Below, in pieces: positions 7,238 to 17,200 of a stretch of 40,423 bases of DNA. This DNA comes from Oligoflexus sp. Lineage in GTDB: Bacteria > Bdellovibrionota_B > Oligoflexia > Oligoflexales > Oligoflexaceae. The notes beneath the pieces are model-generated. The model saw nothing but the letters and a program-made list of their open reading frames with translations, was not told the DNA's origin and did no database searches. The stretch lies in assembly GCA_014378195.1 (NCBI GenBank), contig JACMOC010000063.1, positions 1 to 40,423 on the forward strand, written 5' to 3'. Numbering within the stretch: position 1 is the stretch's first letter; each line of letters begins with the position of its first letter. A program made the position numbers and the translations under genes.

Positions 7238-8655
7238 TGGAGCTGCCGCGCCCGCACAATGCGCTGCAGCCTGTTAAGGCATCGGAGTCACCCATAAAAA
7301 TGGGTCTTAGTTCGTCCCAAGAGCGATTTGCCAATCTTTCGGCGGATCCTGTTGCTCATCTATCGGCTATCATTAGCATCGTTATCCGACTGCGAGGCGA
7401 CGTTGATCTGAGCGATGTATCGGAAAGCTTCGTTGAGCTGCAAAAGCGCCAGGAGTCTCTTAAAGTTCGGGGTGGACCTAGATTCAAGGACTCAGACTCT
7501 GGCCCAAGACGATTTTGCGAGACTCGAGTTTTCCGACTATCGTGATGTGCCTTCGGAAGATCGATGGACCTCGGTCCGGGAACGCATCGACGAGGAGTCG
7601 CAGCAGCTTTTCGCGTTTGGTACCGATCGGCTCGTTCGGGCTCAAGGCTATATCCTTTCGGAACGTGAGGTTGCCATTGTTTTGTCGGTGCATCACGTGG
7701 TCTGTGATGGATACGGGATCTTTGTGCTGCTCGACGATTGGTCGAACCTCTATTCCAACCGGCGTGGGGCGTCACGGACTCTCTTTGAGACACAGTCCTA
7801 TCTCGATTTTCTGTCGAAAAATGATGATTGGGTTAAATCGAACGTGAGTCCCCTGGTTAAGGAACAGCTCCTGCCGCTCTATAAAAATGTGTTGCGTACA
7901 CTGGATATAGGAGCTGTCCTACGTTACACGTCCGCGCACGGAGCTCCGGTCACGCTCCTCGAAAACGGGAGTGAGTTTCTCGGCAAACGTATAGGGGATG
8001 AGCTCGGCCCCAATCCCCTCAAGGCCCTTAAAAAACTGGGCCAGGCGGGTGGGGCGACCCTCTTCATGACTCTCCTCACTGCGTGGCAGGCGTTGATGGC
8101 CCATGCAAATGGATATCAGGACTTTAGTTTAGTTGTTCCCATGGCAGCCCGTTCCTATCCCGGTATGGACAAGGTCGTGGCTAACTGCGTGAACCTGATT
8201 CCTGTTCAATTTCATGCGGAACCCGACATGAAATTCGCTTATCTGTTGAATCAGATCAAAACATTTATGGGGTCAATCTATGGTGTAATGGATTATCCTA
8301 ATCGGGAGTTAGTCCTCGATCTTCGTGCGGCAGGAAAAATCGAATCCGCGACCGAAGTGCCTTGGAACACAACGTTTAATCTAGAGCCTGCCCAAAAAAT
8401 GGCAAAATTTGAGACGGTTCCGGTTCAGCTGGTGAGTTTTCCGGTACGAAGCGTCGAGTTTCCGTTTATGATGAATATCACAGAAGTGAGCGGTTTTCTA
8501 AGAATCGACATCGACATACAGCTGTAGCAGTTTTCAGCGGAAGGTGCTCTTCTGCTCATCAATCAGTAAAAGGTACTGCTTGATCGCTTAGGTTCGACGA
8601 ACGGTCAAATCTCTTTGCAAAGGCTTTGCAGCGAATTGCCGAATTGGCAAAATAA
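7237..8655 (+). pseudogene. NRPS condensation (C) domain, frameshifted and eroded at the end
   Basis: Reading starts at ATG 7237. The segment MGLSSSQERFANL corresponds to the first core motif of condensation domains. After codons for RQESLK, at about 7461-7467, the frame jumps by +1 and the rest of the domain continues in the next frame. The catalytic HHxxxDG motif is HHVVCDG at 7691-7711. Later segments (TLFMTLLTAWQALMA, VVPMAARSYPGMDKVVANCV, PWNTTFNLEP, RIDIDIQ) are all in order. The frame stops at 8527. Remnants of the usual C-terminal helix continue in other frames (FSAEGALLLINQ, then FDERSNLFAKALQRIAELAK) to a TAA at 8655, 12 bp before the next gene. No PCP or adenylation domain adjoins it. 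Originally it was probably a free-standing C domain protein coupled to the AMT. Confidence 0.82.
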
Positions 8656-8667
8656 AGGGGATCCGAA

Positions 8668-9714
8668 GTGGCGAAAAAAACAAGTGGTCGCCAGCGACTC
8701 CTGATACCTTTTTCAGTTCTGGGTCTGGCCACTTCCCTCTATGCGCTCAAGACCCTGAAGGACAGTGGCGCGTTTACTGCGATCTGGGATCACCCTCTTG
8801 CCGATTGTCATCTCGTAAAAGGGGTGATTGGTGCCGAAGATATGGGCGCTTTTTCCACGTCGCAGGTCGTTATCAGTTCAACCGATAGGGAACACCACAA
8901 TCCTTCCAGTCGAAACGGTCTCTATCTCTATAACATGAACGTAAGAGATGGCACGCCCCGTCTGATCACGCCCGATTTGAAGGGAGAGCCTCATGGTCTT
9001 TCACTTTGGAAAAGTGATGAGGCCAAACGGATATTTGTCATTGTTCACCATCCCGATGCTGATGATCAGGTCCTCATCTACGATCTTGAAGGGTCGGATC
9101 TTAAGTTTGTCAAAACCGTGGAGTTCCCGGGTCTCAAGACGCTTAATGGCATCATTGCATTGGACAAAGAACGGTTTTTTGTATCGCAGGATCTTGGCTT
9201 TACGTCCCCCTTTGGCCAAGCCCTGGAGAAATATCTCAGGCGTCCCTTCGGTAAAGTCTTTTATTACGATGGCAATGAAACCCATGTCGCCGCCGAAAAT
9301 ATTCTTTACGCGAATGGCTTGGAGCTTGCACCCGACCGAAAAACCCTTTATGTGGCATCGATGTTGGGTCAGAGTTTACTCCTGTTCAATCATGACGATT
9401 CGACGCATTCTCTCGCGTTGCGCGAAACCGTATATCTTGGAACTGCCCCTGACAATATCCATCTCACACCTGACGATAGGCTCCTTGTAGGAACCCATCC
9501 GAAGCTCCTCGATCTCAAGGCGCACGCGCAGGATCCTTTGGGGCACAGAGCGCCTGCACAGCTTCTTAGCGTGAGTCTCGACGGCAATTCCATCGAAGAG
9601 CTTTATAGCAGCCGTGGACAGCCCTTGAGCGCAATCAGCGCCGGTATTCAGGTTAGTGATCGGATTCTCATGGGCGCGATTTTTGACGACGGCATTCTCA
9701 ATTGTGCAAAATAA
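8668..9714 (+). CDS. Paraoxonase/arylesterase-like beta-propeller protein, membrane-anchored
   Basis: A 348-residue protein with an uncleaved-looking N-terminal hydrophobic segment (residues 11-28) followed by a six-bladed propeller. The blades carry Asn/Asp motifs of the PON family calcium site: LNGIIAL, YANGLELAPDRKTLYVASM and APDNIHLTPDDRLLVGTHP. PON/SMP-30-type enzymes hydrolyse lactones or aryl esters using calcium. The GTG start has AAAGGGG seven bases upstream. It lies 12 bp after the remains of the C domain and 16 bp before two permease genes, so it is in an operon with them. A role on an acylated or lactonised product of the decayed synthase is possible, but that is inference. Confidence 0.7.
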   Translation: MAKKTSGRQRLLIPFSVLGLATSLYALKTLKDSGAFTAIWDHPLADCHLVKGVIGAEDMGAFSTSQVVISSTDREHHNPSSRNGLYLYNMNVRDGTPRLITPDLKGEPHGLSLWKSDEAKRIFVIVHHPDADDQVLIYDLEGSDLKFVKTVEFPGLKTLNGIIALDKERFFVSQDLGFTSPFGQALEKYLRRPFGKVFYYDGNETHVAAENILYANGLELAPDRKTLYVASMLGQSLLLFNHDDSTHSLALRETVYLGTAPDNIHLTPDDRLLVGTHPKLLDLKAHAQDPLGHRAPAQLLSVSLDGNSIEELYSSRGQPLSAISAGIQVSDRILMGAIFDDGILNCAK

Positions 9715-9730
9715 CGAGGACTGATCGACC

Positions 9731-11095
9731 ATGATGGTAGCTAAGATAGGAGTTAGAAGCTTTTTGCGTCAGAGGCGACGCAACAGCTTCACGCTCATCG
9801 CGGTGATGATAGGAAGTGCAGGTCTCATTACTCTCGGCGGTTTCGTAAATCGCTGGGAAAATACTTTGACCAATTCATCGATATACGTAAATCAGGCCGG
9901 TACTTACTCCGTTTATAAACGCGATGGGTTGCTGCTCGCTAAAACGCGGCCGAAAACCCATGCGTTTTCTCTGGAGGAGCAAAACAAGCTGACAAGCTTT
10001 TTTGCGGGTGACCCACAAGTCGAATATGTTGGGCGCCTCTTGACCATGCAAGGTCTCGTCAGCAACGGTTGCTCGTCTTACCCTTTCGAGATTAAAGGCT
10101 ATGAGCCCGAGCTTTTTACTAAACTGCGCAATCGGCCTGAAGTTTTGAAATGGTGTTTTGAAATCCTTGGTTTGGGCGAAGGACTCCCGTTCTCACACTA
10201 TCAAAATAAAGCCGTCGTTGGTGTCGCCAAAGGTTTGGCCAAAAGTCTCAACAAAAATAAAGTTATCAAAAACGCAGATGCGGCAGCGCCTCTTGTCACG
10301 GACTTCAACGCCTATTGTCACGCGCCGGACTCTAAACAAAAGATAGCCACGGACGCCAACCTCCAGATTATGGGTGTGACCCTTGGTGGGCAATTCAATG
10401 CTTCTGATGTTGATATCGCGCATTATTATACGACAGGAACGACAGTTTCGGACTATTCCGAACTCACAGCGCCTCTCAGCTTAGTCCAAAACCTCTACGA
10501 TACGGATCGCGTTTCCTCACTCTCCATCTACATGAAGAGTCCACAGGCATCCGAAGAAACGGCACGTGGTCTCAAAGATAAAATCGTTAAGGCAACAGGC
10601 ATCGACGTCGACGTATATCCCTGGAACAATGAGCTTATTAGCCCTGTCTATCGGGGTATTATGGATTTTATCTGGATGATGGGGCTTTTTTTTAGCCTCC
10701 TGATTGGCTCGGCTGTGATCCTCTCTGTCGTCAACCTCACAACAATAAGTGTTCTTGATCGCAGCCGGGAGATAGGTACGCTGAAGGCCCTTGGCTTTCG
10801 CACCGGTTCTATTGCCTATATTTTCCTGGTCGAGTCCCTGCTCATCGGAACTGTTGGATCATTTGCAGGACTCGGACTCTCTTTGCTTACCAACGCTTTT
10901 ATCAATGAGATGAACATTCAATATTTTCCCACTGGTTTTAGCGGGTCGGCGCAGTTCTGGATCACCCCTGATCCCTTGATCAGCTTCTCCATATTACTCT
11001 TCGTTTTTCTGCTCGTGACTCTATCGAGCCTGATTGCCAGCTATGTTCTTTCGAAACGCTCGTGTCTCGAACTTCTCACACATAATGGTGGGTAG
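9731..11095 (+). CDS. FtsX-like ABC transporter permease (MacB/LolC type), first of pair
   Basis: A 454-residue permease of the type-VII ABC (MacB/LolCE/FtsX) architecture: one TM helix near residues 20-40, a periplasmic domain of about 265 residues, then three C-terminal TM helices. The conserved cytoplasmic coupling segment LDRSREIGTLKALGFR follows TM2. Such permeases transmit ATPase strokes to a periplasmic domain to move lipoproteins, peptides or lipids without a transmembrane channel. No MacB-type ATPase gene is adjacent in this window. Start at ATG 9731, with ATG 9734 as alternative. The next permease begins two bases after the stop. Confidence 0.88.
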   Translation: MMVAKIGVRSFLRQRRRNSFTLIAVMIGSAGLITLGGFVNRWENTLTNSSIYVNQAGTYSVYKRDGLLLAKTRPKTHAFSLEEQNKLTSFFAGDPQVEYVGRLLTMQGLVSNGCSSYPFEIKGYEPELFTKLRNRPEVLKWCFEILGLGEGLPFSHYQNKAVVGVAKGLAKSLNKNKVIKNADAAAPLVTDFNAYCHAPDSKQKIATDANLQIMGVTLGGQFNASDVDIAHYYTTGTTVSDYSELTAPLSLVQNLYDTDRVSSLSIYMKSPQASEETARGLKDKIVKATGIDVDVYPWNNELISPVYRGIMDFIWMMGLFFSLLIGSAVILSVVNLTTISVLDRSREIGTLKALGFRTGSIAYIFLVESLLIGTVGSFAGLGLSLLTNAFINEMNIQYFPTGFSGSAQFWITPDPLISFSILLFVFLLVTLSSLIASYVLSKRSCLELLTHNGG

Positions 11096-11097
11096 CG

Positions 11098-12411
11098 ATG
11101 TTTGTCAAAATAGCTTTGCGCAATCTTCTTCTTTATCGCAAAAAAAGCCTGGGCGCTCTCCTTTCCATCGTCATAGCCTTTGTCTCCCTCAGTTTGTTTG
11201 AAGCCTACATGCATGACGTGCAAAGTATGTTTGAAGCCACCTTCTCCCAAAGACAAATGTTTGCCGATGTCCTCATTGAACGTGATGGTACGGAAAATCC
11301 AGGTCGAACAGGCCTGGATAACGAATCGATGAATGTCACGGAACAGGCCTGGATCGAATCGTACGTGGAAACTCAAAAAGAATCCGTGCAGGCCCGTGTT
11401 CGTTTTTTGAATATCTACGGGTATATCGCCAACGGAAATACCAAGTCGATTTTCGCCGGCCTCGCTTACGACGTAAAAGAGGGCGCGGCCGTACGGGGGT
11501 CGAAATATGGTTGGAATACTTACGCAGGCGTTCCTCTCGACCAGGCAAACGATCCGGCGCCTATTATTATCGGCAAAGGACTAGCGGCCGTGTTTTCCTG
11601 CACGACTCATAGCGCAGGGCCTCAACTCAATGGTGTTGTCGGGTACTCATCAATCGCCAGGCCTTTCGATTGTCCGGAACAGCTTGCTCAACTCCAGGTC
11701 AATACCGAATCCAATCAATCAAATGCCATGGATTTTAAGATTCAGGGCCTTATCGCCAGTGGTATGTCAGGAGTCGATGAGCATCTCGTAATGATCCCTC
11801 TCGACCTTGCGCATAAGCTCTTCAACACGCAACTCGTATCGTATATGAGCATTTCGATGAAAAAGGGCACGGCGATTGACGCTTGGATCGAGACCTTTAA
11901 TGCCAGGGCTTCCGGCGATCACTTGAAGATCAAGGCGCAGCGTTGGCAACAGCACGAGATGGGACGCATGTTCGTGGATAGCATCGACTTTTTAGCAATC
12001 TTCCGGAATTTTGTGATTTCGATCATACTCGTCGTTGTAACGATGGCTATCCTAAACACGTTTATCAAAATCGTACACGAACGGACACGTGAGATCGGAA
12101 CATTGCGCAGCATCGGCTTTCGGCCTTCGTTCGTCATATCGATTTTTGTTTTTGAAGCTTTGTTCCTGGCGCTTTCCGGGGGCGTTATCGGGGTTATAGC
12201 GTCATTTGCAGGACAAGCTATGTGCAACTCGATGGGGCTGGCTTACAAGGCGGGCTTCTTGAGCGAAAAAGTACCGTTCCATGTGACTATCAATCCCGCA
12301 GATTTTATATGGATCACAGGTCTGGTTTCGGTGCTAACCGTTGTCTCAACTCTGGCGGCTTGTGTAAAAACTACAAGACAACCGATAGCCGAAATCATGG
12401 CCGACCATTGA
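11098..12411 (+). CDS. FtsX-like ABC transporter permease, second of pair
   Basis: A 437-residue paralogue of the preceding protein with the same layout: TM1 near residue 20, a large periplasmic domain with an internal Cys pair, and three C-terminal TM helices. The coupling motif is HERTREIGTLRSIGFR. Tandem divergent FtsX permeases usually form a heterodimer served by one ATP-binding protein, as in LolCDE. That subunit is absent here, so either it is encoded elsewhere or it has been lost. The gene converges on mmsB with 18 bp between stops. Confidence 0.88.
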   Translation: MFVKIALRNLLLYRKKSLGALLSIVIAFVSLSLFEAYMHDVQSMFEATFSQRQMFADVLIERDGTENPGRTGLDNESMNVTEQAWIESYVETQKESVQARVRFLNIYGYIANGNTKSIFAGLAYDVKEGAAVRGSKYGWNTYAGVPLDQANDPAPIIIGKGLAAVFSCTTHSAGPQLNGVVGYSSIARPFDCPEQLAQLQVNTESNQSNAMDFKIQGLIASGMSGVDEHLVMIPLDLAHKLFNTQLVSYMSISMKKGTAIDAWIETFNARASGDHLKIKAQRWQQHEMGRMFVDSIDFLAIFRNFVISIILVVVTMAILNTFIKIVHERTREIGTLRSIGFRPSFVISIFVFEALFLALSGGVIGVIASFAGQAMCNSMGLAYKAGFLSEKVPFHVTINPADFIWITGLVSVLTVVSTLAACVKTTRQPIAEIMADH

Positions 12412-12429
12412 TCGACCATGGGGCGTTGC

Positions 12430-13320
12430 TCAATCGAGAGGCCGTAAGAACTGAATGATACTGGAGAAATCCAGGTGTTTTGATCCCATTTGCGCATGAA
12501 CGCGATAGAGGTCCATCGCACCATGGCCCAGAGGAATCGGTGTTTTGCTTCGCAAGGCACTTTCGGCCGCAAGGCCCAGATCCTTATTCATCAGATCGAC
12601 CGTGAACCCACCCGCATAATCGCGGCTGGCTGGCACGTTTTCCATCACACCCGGATACGGATTGTAGGTGTTAAGCGACCAGTTTGATCCGGAGCTTTTG
12701 CTCATGATCTCTGAAAGCACTTTGGGGTCCATACCGAGCGCCTTGCCGAGGTTTAACGCCTCAGAGGTACCGATCATATGAATCGCTAAAAGCATGTTGT
12801 TGCATACCTTCGCGATCTGCCCCGTACCGGCCTCTCCCGCATGAAAGAGGTTTTTGCCCATAGCCTCGAGAAGCGGTCGTGCCCGCTCCAGCGTAGCAAT
12901 ATTGCCCCCGACCATGAAGGTCAAAGTACCGAGAGCGGCACCGCCTGTGCCTCCAGATACAGGCGCATCGAGCATGAAATGCCCGCGTTCGAGAGCGGTT
13001 TGGGCAAGGCGTTTTGCTGTGTCGACGTCGATCGTACTGCTGTCGATAAACGTGGTGCCTTCACGGGCTTCTTTGAAGAGAGCGTTTTTCTCAAGCAAAA
13101 CATCGGATACAAGCTTGCCGCTTGGCAGCATTGTAATCACAAAATCAACGTCTTTTATCTCTGTATTGAGAGATATCGAACGAAAGCCACCCGCTTTGGA
13201 AAAATTCTCCATAGCCAGTTCGCTTAAATCAAATCCGAAAACATGATGGCCAGCTTTAACTAGGTTTTTCGCCATGGGAAGTCCCATGTTACCCAAACCA
13301 ATAAATAGGACACGCGACAT
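12430..13320 (-). CDS. mmsB: 3-hydroxyisobutyrate dehydrogenase
   Basis: A 296-residue NAD-dependent beta-hydroxyacid dehydrogenase that oxidises 3-hydroxyisobutyrate to methylmalonate semialdehyde in valine degradation. The N-terminal Rossmann motif GLGNMGLPMA (8-17), the substrate-site signature DAPVSGGTGGA (118-128) and the catalytic Lys171 in GQIAKVCNN are all present. AGGGAG precedes the ATG. It is the last gene of a minus-strand operon with the isobutyryl-CoA-type dehydrogenase (18 bp upstream) and mmsA, which fixes the substrate among the otherwise similar family members. Confidence 0.92.
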   Translation of the reverse strand: MSRVLFIGLGNMGLPMAKNLVKAGHHVFGFDLSELAMENFSKAGGFRSISLNTEIKDVDFVITMLPSGKLVSDVLLEKNALFKEAREGTTFIDSSTIDVDTAKRLAQTALERGHFMLDAPVSGGTGGAALGTLTFMVGGNIATLERARPLLEAMGKNLFHAGEAGTGQIAKVCNNMLLAIHMIGTSEALNLGKALGMDPKVLSEIMSKSSGSNWSLNTYNPYPGVMENVPASRDYAGGFTVDLMNKDLGLAAESALRSKTPIPLGHGAMDLYRVHAQMGSKHLDFSSIIQFLRPLD

Positions 13321-13338
13321 AGGTCGACTCCCTGTTGT

Positions 13339-14502
13339 TTATCTTAAACGTAAAGAACCATTTGGACTAAGGGCATCCCGCGCGATGATCACGCGCATGA
13401 TTTCGTTAGTGCCTTCCAGTATCTGGTGCGCGCGACTGTCTCGCATCAAACGTTCCACCGGATACTCGCGGCTATACCCATAACCGCCAAAGATCTGCAC
13501 GGCATCGTTACAGATCTCAAAACCCTTGTCCGTCGCAAAACGTTTTGCCATCGCGCAGTAGGTCGACGCATCCTTGTCACCAGAATCGAGTTTGAAGGCG
13601 GCCATGCGCGTCAGGCTCCGAGCGGCCACCAGATGAGTCACCATGTCGGCGACCTTAAACTGAAGGGCCTGGAACTGCGCGAGAGGTTTGCCAAACTGCT
13701 CGCGCTCGTGCATGTAGCGCGTTGCATGATCTATGGCGCTCTGAGCCGCTCCAAGCGAACACGTCGCGATATTAATGCGGCCGCCGTCGAGGCCTTTCAT
13801 GGCTATTTTAAAGCCCATTCCCTCTTCGCCTAACAGGCGCTCACGCGGGATATAGACGTTGTCAAAAGCTATGGACCGAGTCGGCTGCGAGTTCCACCCG
13901 AGTTTACGCTCGTTTTCACCGAAGCTTATTCCTTTGCTACTCGCATCAATAGCGAACGCAGAAATATCGCGCGTTGTGTTGTCTGACCCGGTTCGAGCCA
14001 TTACAACCAGCACATCACTCACTCCAGCCCCGGAGATGAAGGATTTGCTGCCGTTCAGGATCCATCCTTCACCATTGGGAACTGCGCGTGTCTGCAAACT
14101 TCCGGCATCCGAACCCGAAGATGGTTCGGTCAGACAATACGAACCCAGCTTTGTTCCGGCGGTCATATCGGAGCCCAAAGTTTTGCGAACGCTCTCGTTC
14201 GCATAGGTGTCAATCATCCACGTCACCATATTATGAATGGTGATATAGGCCGTGGTTGAAGGACATGCCGCGGCAAGTTCTTCAAAAATTACGCACGCAT
14301 CGAGACGCTTGAGGGCGCTGCCCCCAATATCCTCATTGATGTAAACGCCCAGAAAACCAAGTTCGGCCGCTTGACTCAAAAGCTCGCGCGGAAAAATCTT
14401 GTTTTCATCCCACGTCGAGGCGAAGGGTGCGATCTGTTTACGGGCAAAATCGCGGGCCATGGCCTGGATGGAAAGTTGGTCGTCGTTCAGATTAAAGTCC
14501 AT
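13339..14502 (-). CDS. Acyl-CoA dehydrogenase, probably isobutyryl-CoA dehydrogenase
   Basis: A 387-residue FAD flavoprotein with normal ACAD length and order: an N-terminal helical domain, LTEPSSGSDAGS (124-135) in the FAD/substrate region, QIFGGYGYSREYPVERLMRD (336-355), and the catalytic base Glu363 in ILEGTNEIMR. Its position between mmsA and mmsB suggests it oxidises isobutyryl-CoA to methacrylyl-CoA, the valine-specific step, although short branched-chain or butyryl substrates cannot be excluded from sequence alone. The Shine-Dalgarno is weak. The gene follows mmsA by 14 bp and is probably co-transcribed. Confidence 0.9.
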   Translation of the reverse strand: MDFNLNDDQLSIQAMARDFARKQIAPFASTWDENKIFPRELLSQAAELGFLGVYINEDIGGSALKRLDACVIFEELAAACPSTTAYITIHNMVTWMIDTYANESVRKTLGSDMTAGTKLGSYCLTEPSSGSDAGSLQTRAVPNGEGWILNGSKSFISGAGVSDVLVVMARTGSDNTTRDISAFAIDASSKGISFGENERKLGWNSQPTRSIAFDNVYIPRERLLGEEGMGFKIAMKGLDGGRINIATCSLGAAQSAIDHATRYMHEREQFGKPLAQFQALQFKVADMVTHLVAARSLTRMAAFKLDSGDKDASTYCAMAKRFATDKGFEICNDAVQIFGGYGYSREYPVERLMRDSRAHQILEGTNEIMRVIIARDALSPNGSLRLR

Positions 14503-14516
14503 AGTTCGTTCATCGC

Positions 14517-16010
14517 CTATTGTAATTTGATAGTCATGTTGGATTGTACTTTGCTGTCTTCAGCAAACCATCTCGCGGTGATCGTTTTGGTTTCGGTATA
14601 AAACCTTACCGCTTGCTTTCCGTAGGCATGGTGATCACCGAAGAACGACTCTTTCCATCCTGTGAACGAAAAGAAAGGCAAGGGCACTGGGATGGGTACG
14701 TTAATGCCCACTTGTCCAGCTTCGACTTTGTTTTGGAATGTGCGTGCTGCATAACCGGAGTTTGTGAAAATCGAAGTGCCGTTCCCATAGGGATTATCGT
14801 TGATAATCCGAATGGCCTCTTCAAGGGTTTCGGCTTCCATAAGAAGGAGGACGGGCCCAAAGATCTCTTCTTTGTAGATGTCCATATTTGAGGTGACTTT
14901 GTCGAACAACGTTGCGCCGACGAAGTTCCCGTCCGGAAGGCCCGGTACTTTGCAATCGCGTCCGTCGAGGAGGAGGCGGGCTCCTTCATCTACGCCTTTG
15001 GCTATCATGCCCAAAACCCGATCTTTGGCGGCGCGACTGATCACGGGCCCAAAAGCGGCTTTATCGTCATTCCATGCACCAGGTTTGGCTTTTGCCAACT
15101 CGGCTTTAATGTCTTCGGCCCAGTTTTTGGCTTCGCCGACTAGGACAGCCACGCTGATTGCCATACACCTTTGACCAGCAGCACCGACCGATGCACCGGC
15201 GAGAGCACTCAAGACCTGCGCTTTTGCAGCGTCTGGCATCACTACCATGTGGTTTTTCGCGCCGCCAAACGCTTGAACGCGTTTGAAATGGTCTGTTCCC
15301 GTGCGATAGACGTGACGTGCGACGGGAACCGATCCCACGAATGAAATCGTTTTGATGTCTTTATGTTTGAGAAGTTTTTCGACTTGCTCTTTGCCGCCGT
15401 GAACGACGTTAAGGAGACCTTTGGGAAATCCGGCTTCCATGAAAAGTTCGGCGAGACGCATAGGCGTCATCGGATCCTGTTCAGACGGCTTCAGGACAAA
15501 AGCGTTTCCGCACGCAATCGCCATGGGAAACATCCAAAGGGGAATCATAGCCGGGAAGTTGAAAGGGGTGATGCCCAGGCAAACGCCGAGCGGCTGTATG
15601 TTGGAATAGGTATCGATGCCCCGAGCGACGTTTTCGACAGTTTCCCCCATCATTAGACTTGGGATCGAACACGCATGCTCAACTATTTCAATACCGCGCC
15701 AGACATCGCCCATCGCATCCTGAAATGTTTTGCCATTTTCGCGACTGAGTATTTCGGCCAGCTCTTTCTGATGTTCTTTAAGCAGAGTCTGATAACGAAA
15801 GAAATACCGCGCCCGATCAGGAACAGGGACATCGCGCCAAAGTTTGAAGGCAGCGCGCGCCGATGCAATCGCATCCTCGAGTTCGGAGTCCGTTGCGAAG
15901 GGAACTTTCGCGATAACCTCCTGAGTTGCCGGATTAACGACGTCTGAAAAACGTTCGGAGCGGGACTGAACGAATTCACCGTTGATGAAGAGCGCAATTT
16001 TGTTTGTCAT
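14517..16010 (-). CDS. mmsA: Methylmalonate-semialdehyde dehydrogenase (CoA-acylating)
   Basis: A 497-residue aldehyde dehydrogenase of the MmsA/ALDH6 family. It converts methylmalonate semialdehyde to propionyl-CoA and CO2 with NAD and CoA. Visible marks are the [16 protein letters not shown] stretch (147-162), [12 protein letters not shown] in the nucleotide site, and the catalytic Cys282 in [11 protein letters not shown], the MMSDH-type context. The length is normal. AAGGAG is present upstream at a 9-nt spacing. It is the first gene of the valine operon. The enoyl-CoA hydratase, 3-hydroxyisobutyryl-CoA hydrolase and branched-chain keto-acid dehydrogenase needed for a full pathway are not in the window. 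Confidence 0.95.
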   Translation of the reverse strand: MTNKIALFINGEFVQSRSERFSDVVNPATQEVIAKVPFATDSELEDAIASARAAFKLWRDVPVPDRARYFFRYQTLLKEHQKELAEILSRENGKTFQDAMGDVWRGIEIVEHACSIPSLMMGETVENVARGIDTYSNIQPLGVCLGITPFNFPAMIPLWMFPMAIACGNAFVLKPSEQDPMTPMRLAELFMEAGFPKGLLNVVHGGKEQVEKLLKHKDIKTISFVGSVPVARHVYRTGTDHFKRVQAFGGAKNHMVVMPDAAKAQVLSALAGASVGAAGQRCMAISVAVLVGEAKNWAEDIKAELAKAKPGAWNDDKAAFGPVISRAAKDRVLGMIAKGVDEGARLLLDGRDCKVPGLPDGNFVGATLFDKVTSNMDIYKEEIFGPVLLLMEAETLEEAIRIINDNPYGNGTSIFTNSGYAARTFQNKVEAGQVGINVPIPVPLPFFSFTGWKESFFGDHHAYGKQAVRFYTETKTITARWFAEDSKVQSNMTIKLQ

Positions 16011-16440
16011 CCTGAGAGACTCCTTAAAGGAATAGACAAATAGAAGCCGACGGCACGCTTGCTCTTACAGCTCGTGCATAGCGAAGGTTTTATTTGATGG
16101 GTTGAATAAGCCCCTTACGCCTGTAGGCGCAACAGCTCGAACTAATGGGTATGAAGGATAGAATGCATGAAAGTCCTCCGCGGGATTTGTGGGAGCATCT
16201 CTAAGGATCTGGCTTAGCCCCATGGAAAGGCTTTACAGTTGCGGGACAGCGGTGGAATCAAACCACACTTCACTCGAGAGACACGAATTGCCGAGTGATC
16301 ATTATAAAACCTTAGGTTTAATGCAACGAATGATTTGGTTAAAAGTGTGGGGCGAAGGTTGGTGTGGAATACTCGCTGATTTTCGGGCGATTGGGCGTGG
16401 GCAGAATCGGGAGGTGAAGTCAAAAGCGATGCGAATTATG
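16011..16440. other. Gene-free stretch upstream of mmsA
   Basis: About 430 bp with no credible gene on either strand; short frames here have no family features or Shine-Dalgarno. It must hold the mmsA promoter. A perfect 12-bp palindrome (CGCCTGTAGGCG, 16118-16129) about 110 bp before the mmsA start is a possible operator. I see no convincing -35/-10 pair. Confidence 0.5.
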
Positions 16441-16466
16441 AAAAAAGGCCGGTATAAAACCGGCCT
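16440..16466 (-). terminator. Rho-independent terminator of the small exported protein gene
   Basis: On the minus strand, an 8-bp perfect stem (AGGCCGGT / ACCGGCCT) with a 5-nt loop is followed by a run of T (six A on the plus strand, 16441-16446). It lies just downstream of the stop at 16490. Confidence 0.88.
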
Positions 16467-16489
16467 CAGATCTAAGCGTAAAGTCCAGA

Positions 16490-16738
16490 TTACTCTGGAT
16501 TTGCTGGTGTTGCATCAGCTGGTGCTGGAGTCGAAGGAGCCGACTCTGCAGGAGCAGCGGCGTCAGTTTTAGCAGCATCACATTTTTTGTGCTTTTTGTC
16601 CCATGTGCCGCCTTTTTCTACACATTCTTTGGAAGCTTTGTCATGGCCTTTGCCTTTTTTGCCGGCGCTGAATGCCATTGACGAGCTGAAGATTGCGAGG
16701 AAAACAAGAGCAGTCGTGTTCGATTTTTTGAAACTCAT
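16490..16738 (-). CDS. Small exported Lys-rich protein with Ala/Pro tail
   Basis: An 82-residue product from the ATG at 16738, which has GGAG six bases upstream; an ATG four codons earlier has none. The Sec signal peptide ends around MAFSA. The mature part is very Lys-rich at first (GKKGKGHDKASKE) with two Cys 15 positions apart (ECVEKGGTW...KKCDA), probably a disulfide once exported. It then passes into a low-complexity Ala/Pro/Thr tail. I do not recognise a family. A strong terminator follows, so it is a single-gene unit and is likely expressed. Confidence 0.7.
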   Translation of the reverse strand: MSFKKSNTTALVFLAIFSSSMAFSAGKKGKGHDKASKECVEKGGTWDKKHKKCDAAKTDAAAPAESAPSTPAPADATPANPE

Positions 16739-17200
16739 GCGTGACTCCATTATGTAACATTAGGCCGTTGAAAACCAAGTTTCGATCCTTCATGGCAGCC
16801 CTCACGAGTTGAGTCACTCATGAGCGTAGATAGCGGTAGAAGTCATCTAAGTTTGGTCTGCGACTACTTTAATAAAAATTTGCCTCCACGGCCAACCAGA
16901 AAAGGCATGCCGCTCTGTAAAAAGATGATTATTATCCGGCCCAAAGACCGCTACCACCAGTGGTGGCTCCTTTCTAAGCCCTTTTTTGGCCAAAATTTTT
17001 TCCTCGCGATACTTCACCTTAATGACCAGAAATCCCTGTTTCCGACGCTTTCGTCTCCAATCCAGTAGAAGATCAGAATTTTTCTTGAATTAAAAATCGT
17101 AAAGTTTATATTGAACTGAACGGTTTAAAATAATCTTCGCAGGGATCGGTCTGCCGTTATTCTTCAATATTTCAATCGCTTATAAGAATGCAGGTAAATC
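16739..17200. other. Intergenic region with a possible terminator
   Basis: About 460 bp between divergent genes. An 82-codon plus-strand frame at 16820-17068 has biased, featureless composition and no Shine-Dalgarno, so I do not call it. At 16950-16967 a hairpin with one mismatch (GCTACCAC / GTGGTGGC) followed by a T-rich stretch resembles a plus-strand terminator, but no gene precedes it; a small RNA would be one explanation. The SDR promoter should lie in the AT-rich 17080-17180 part. Confidence 0.35.

Noticed and set aside
7450..7475. Programmed ribosomal frameshift in the C-domain gene
   Set aside because: No X-XXY-YYZ slippery heptamer or clear stimulatory structure, and the 3' end of the same gene is independently eroded.
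16820..17068. An 82-codon plus-strand frame
   Set aside because: No Shine-Dalgarno or domain; composition looks non-coding and a terminator-like hairpin lies within it.
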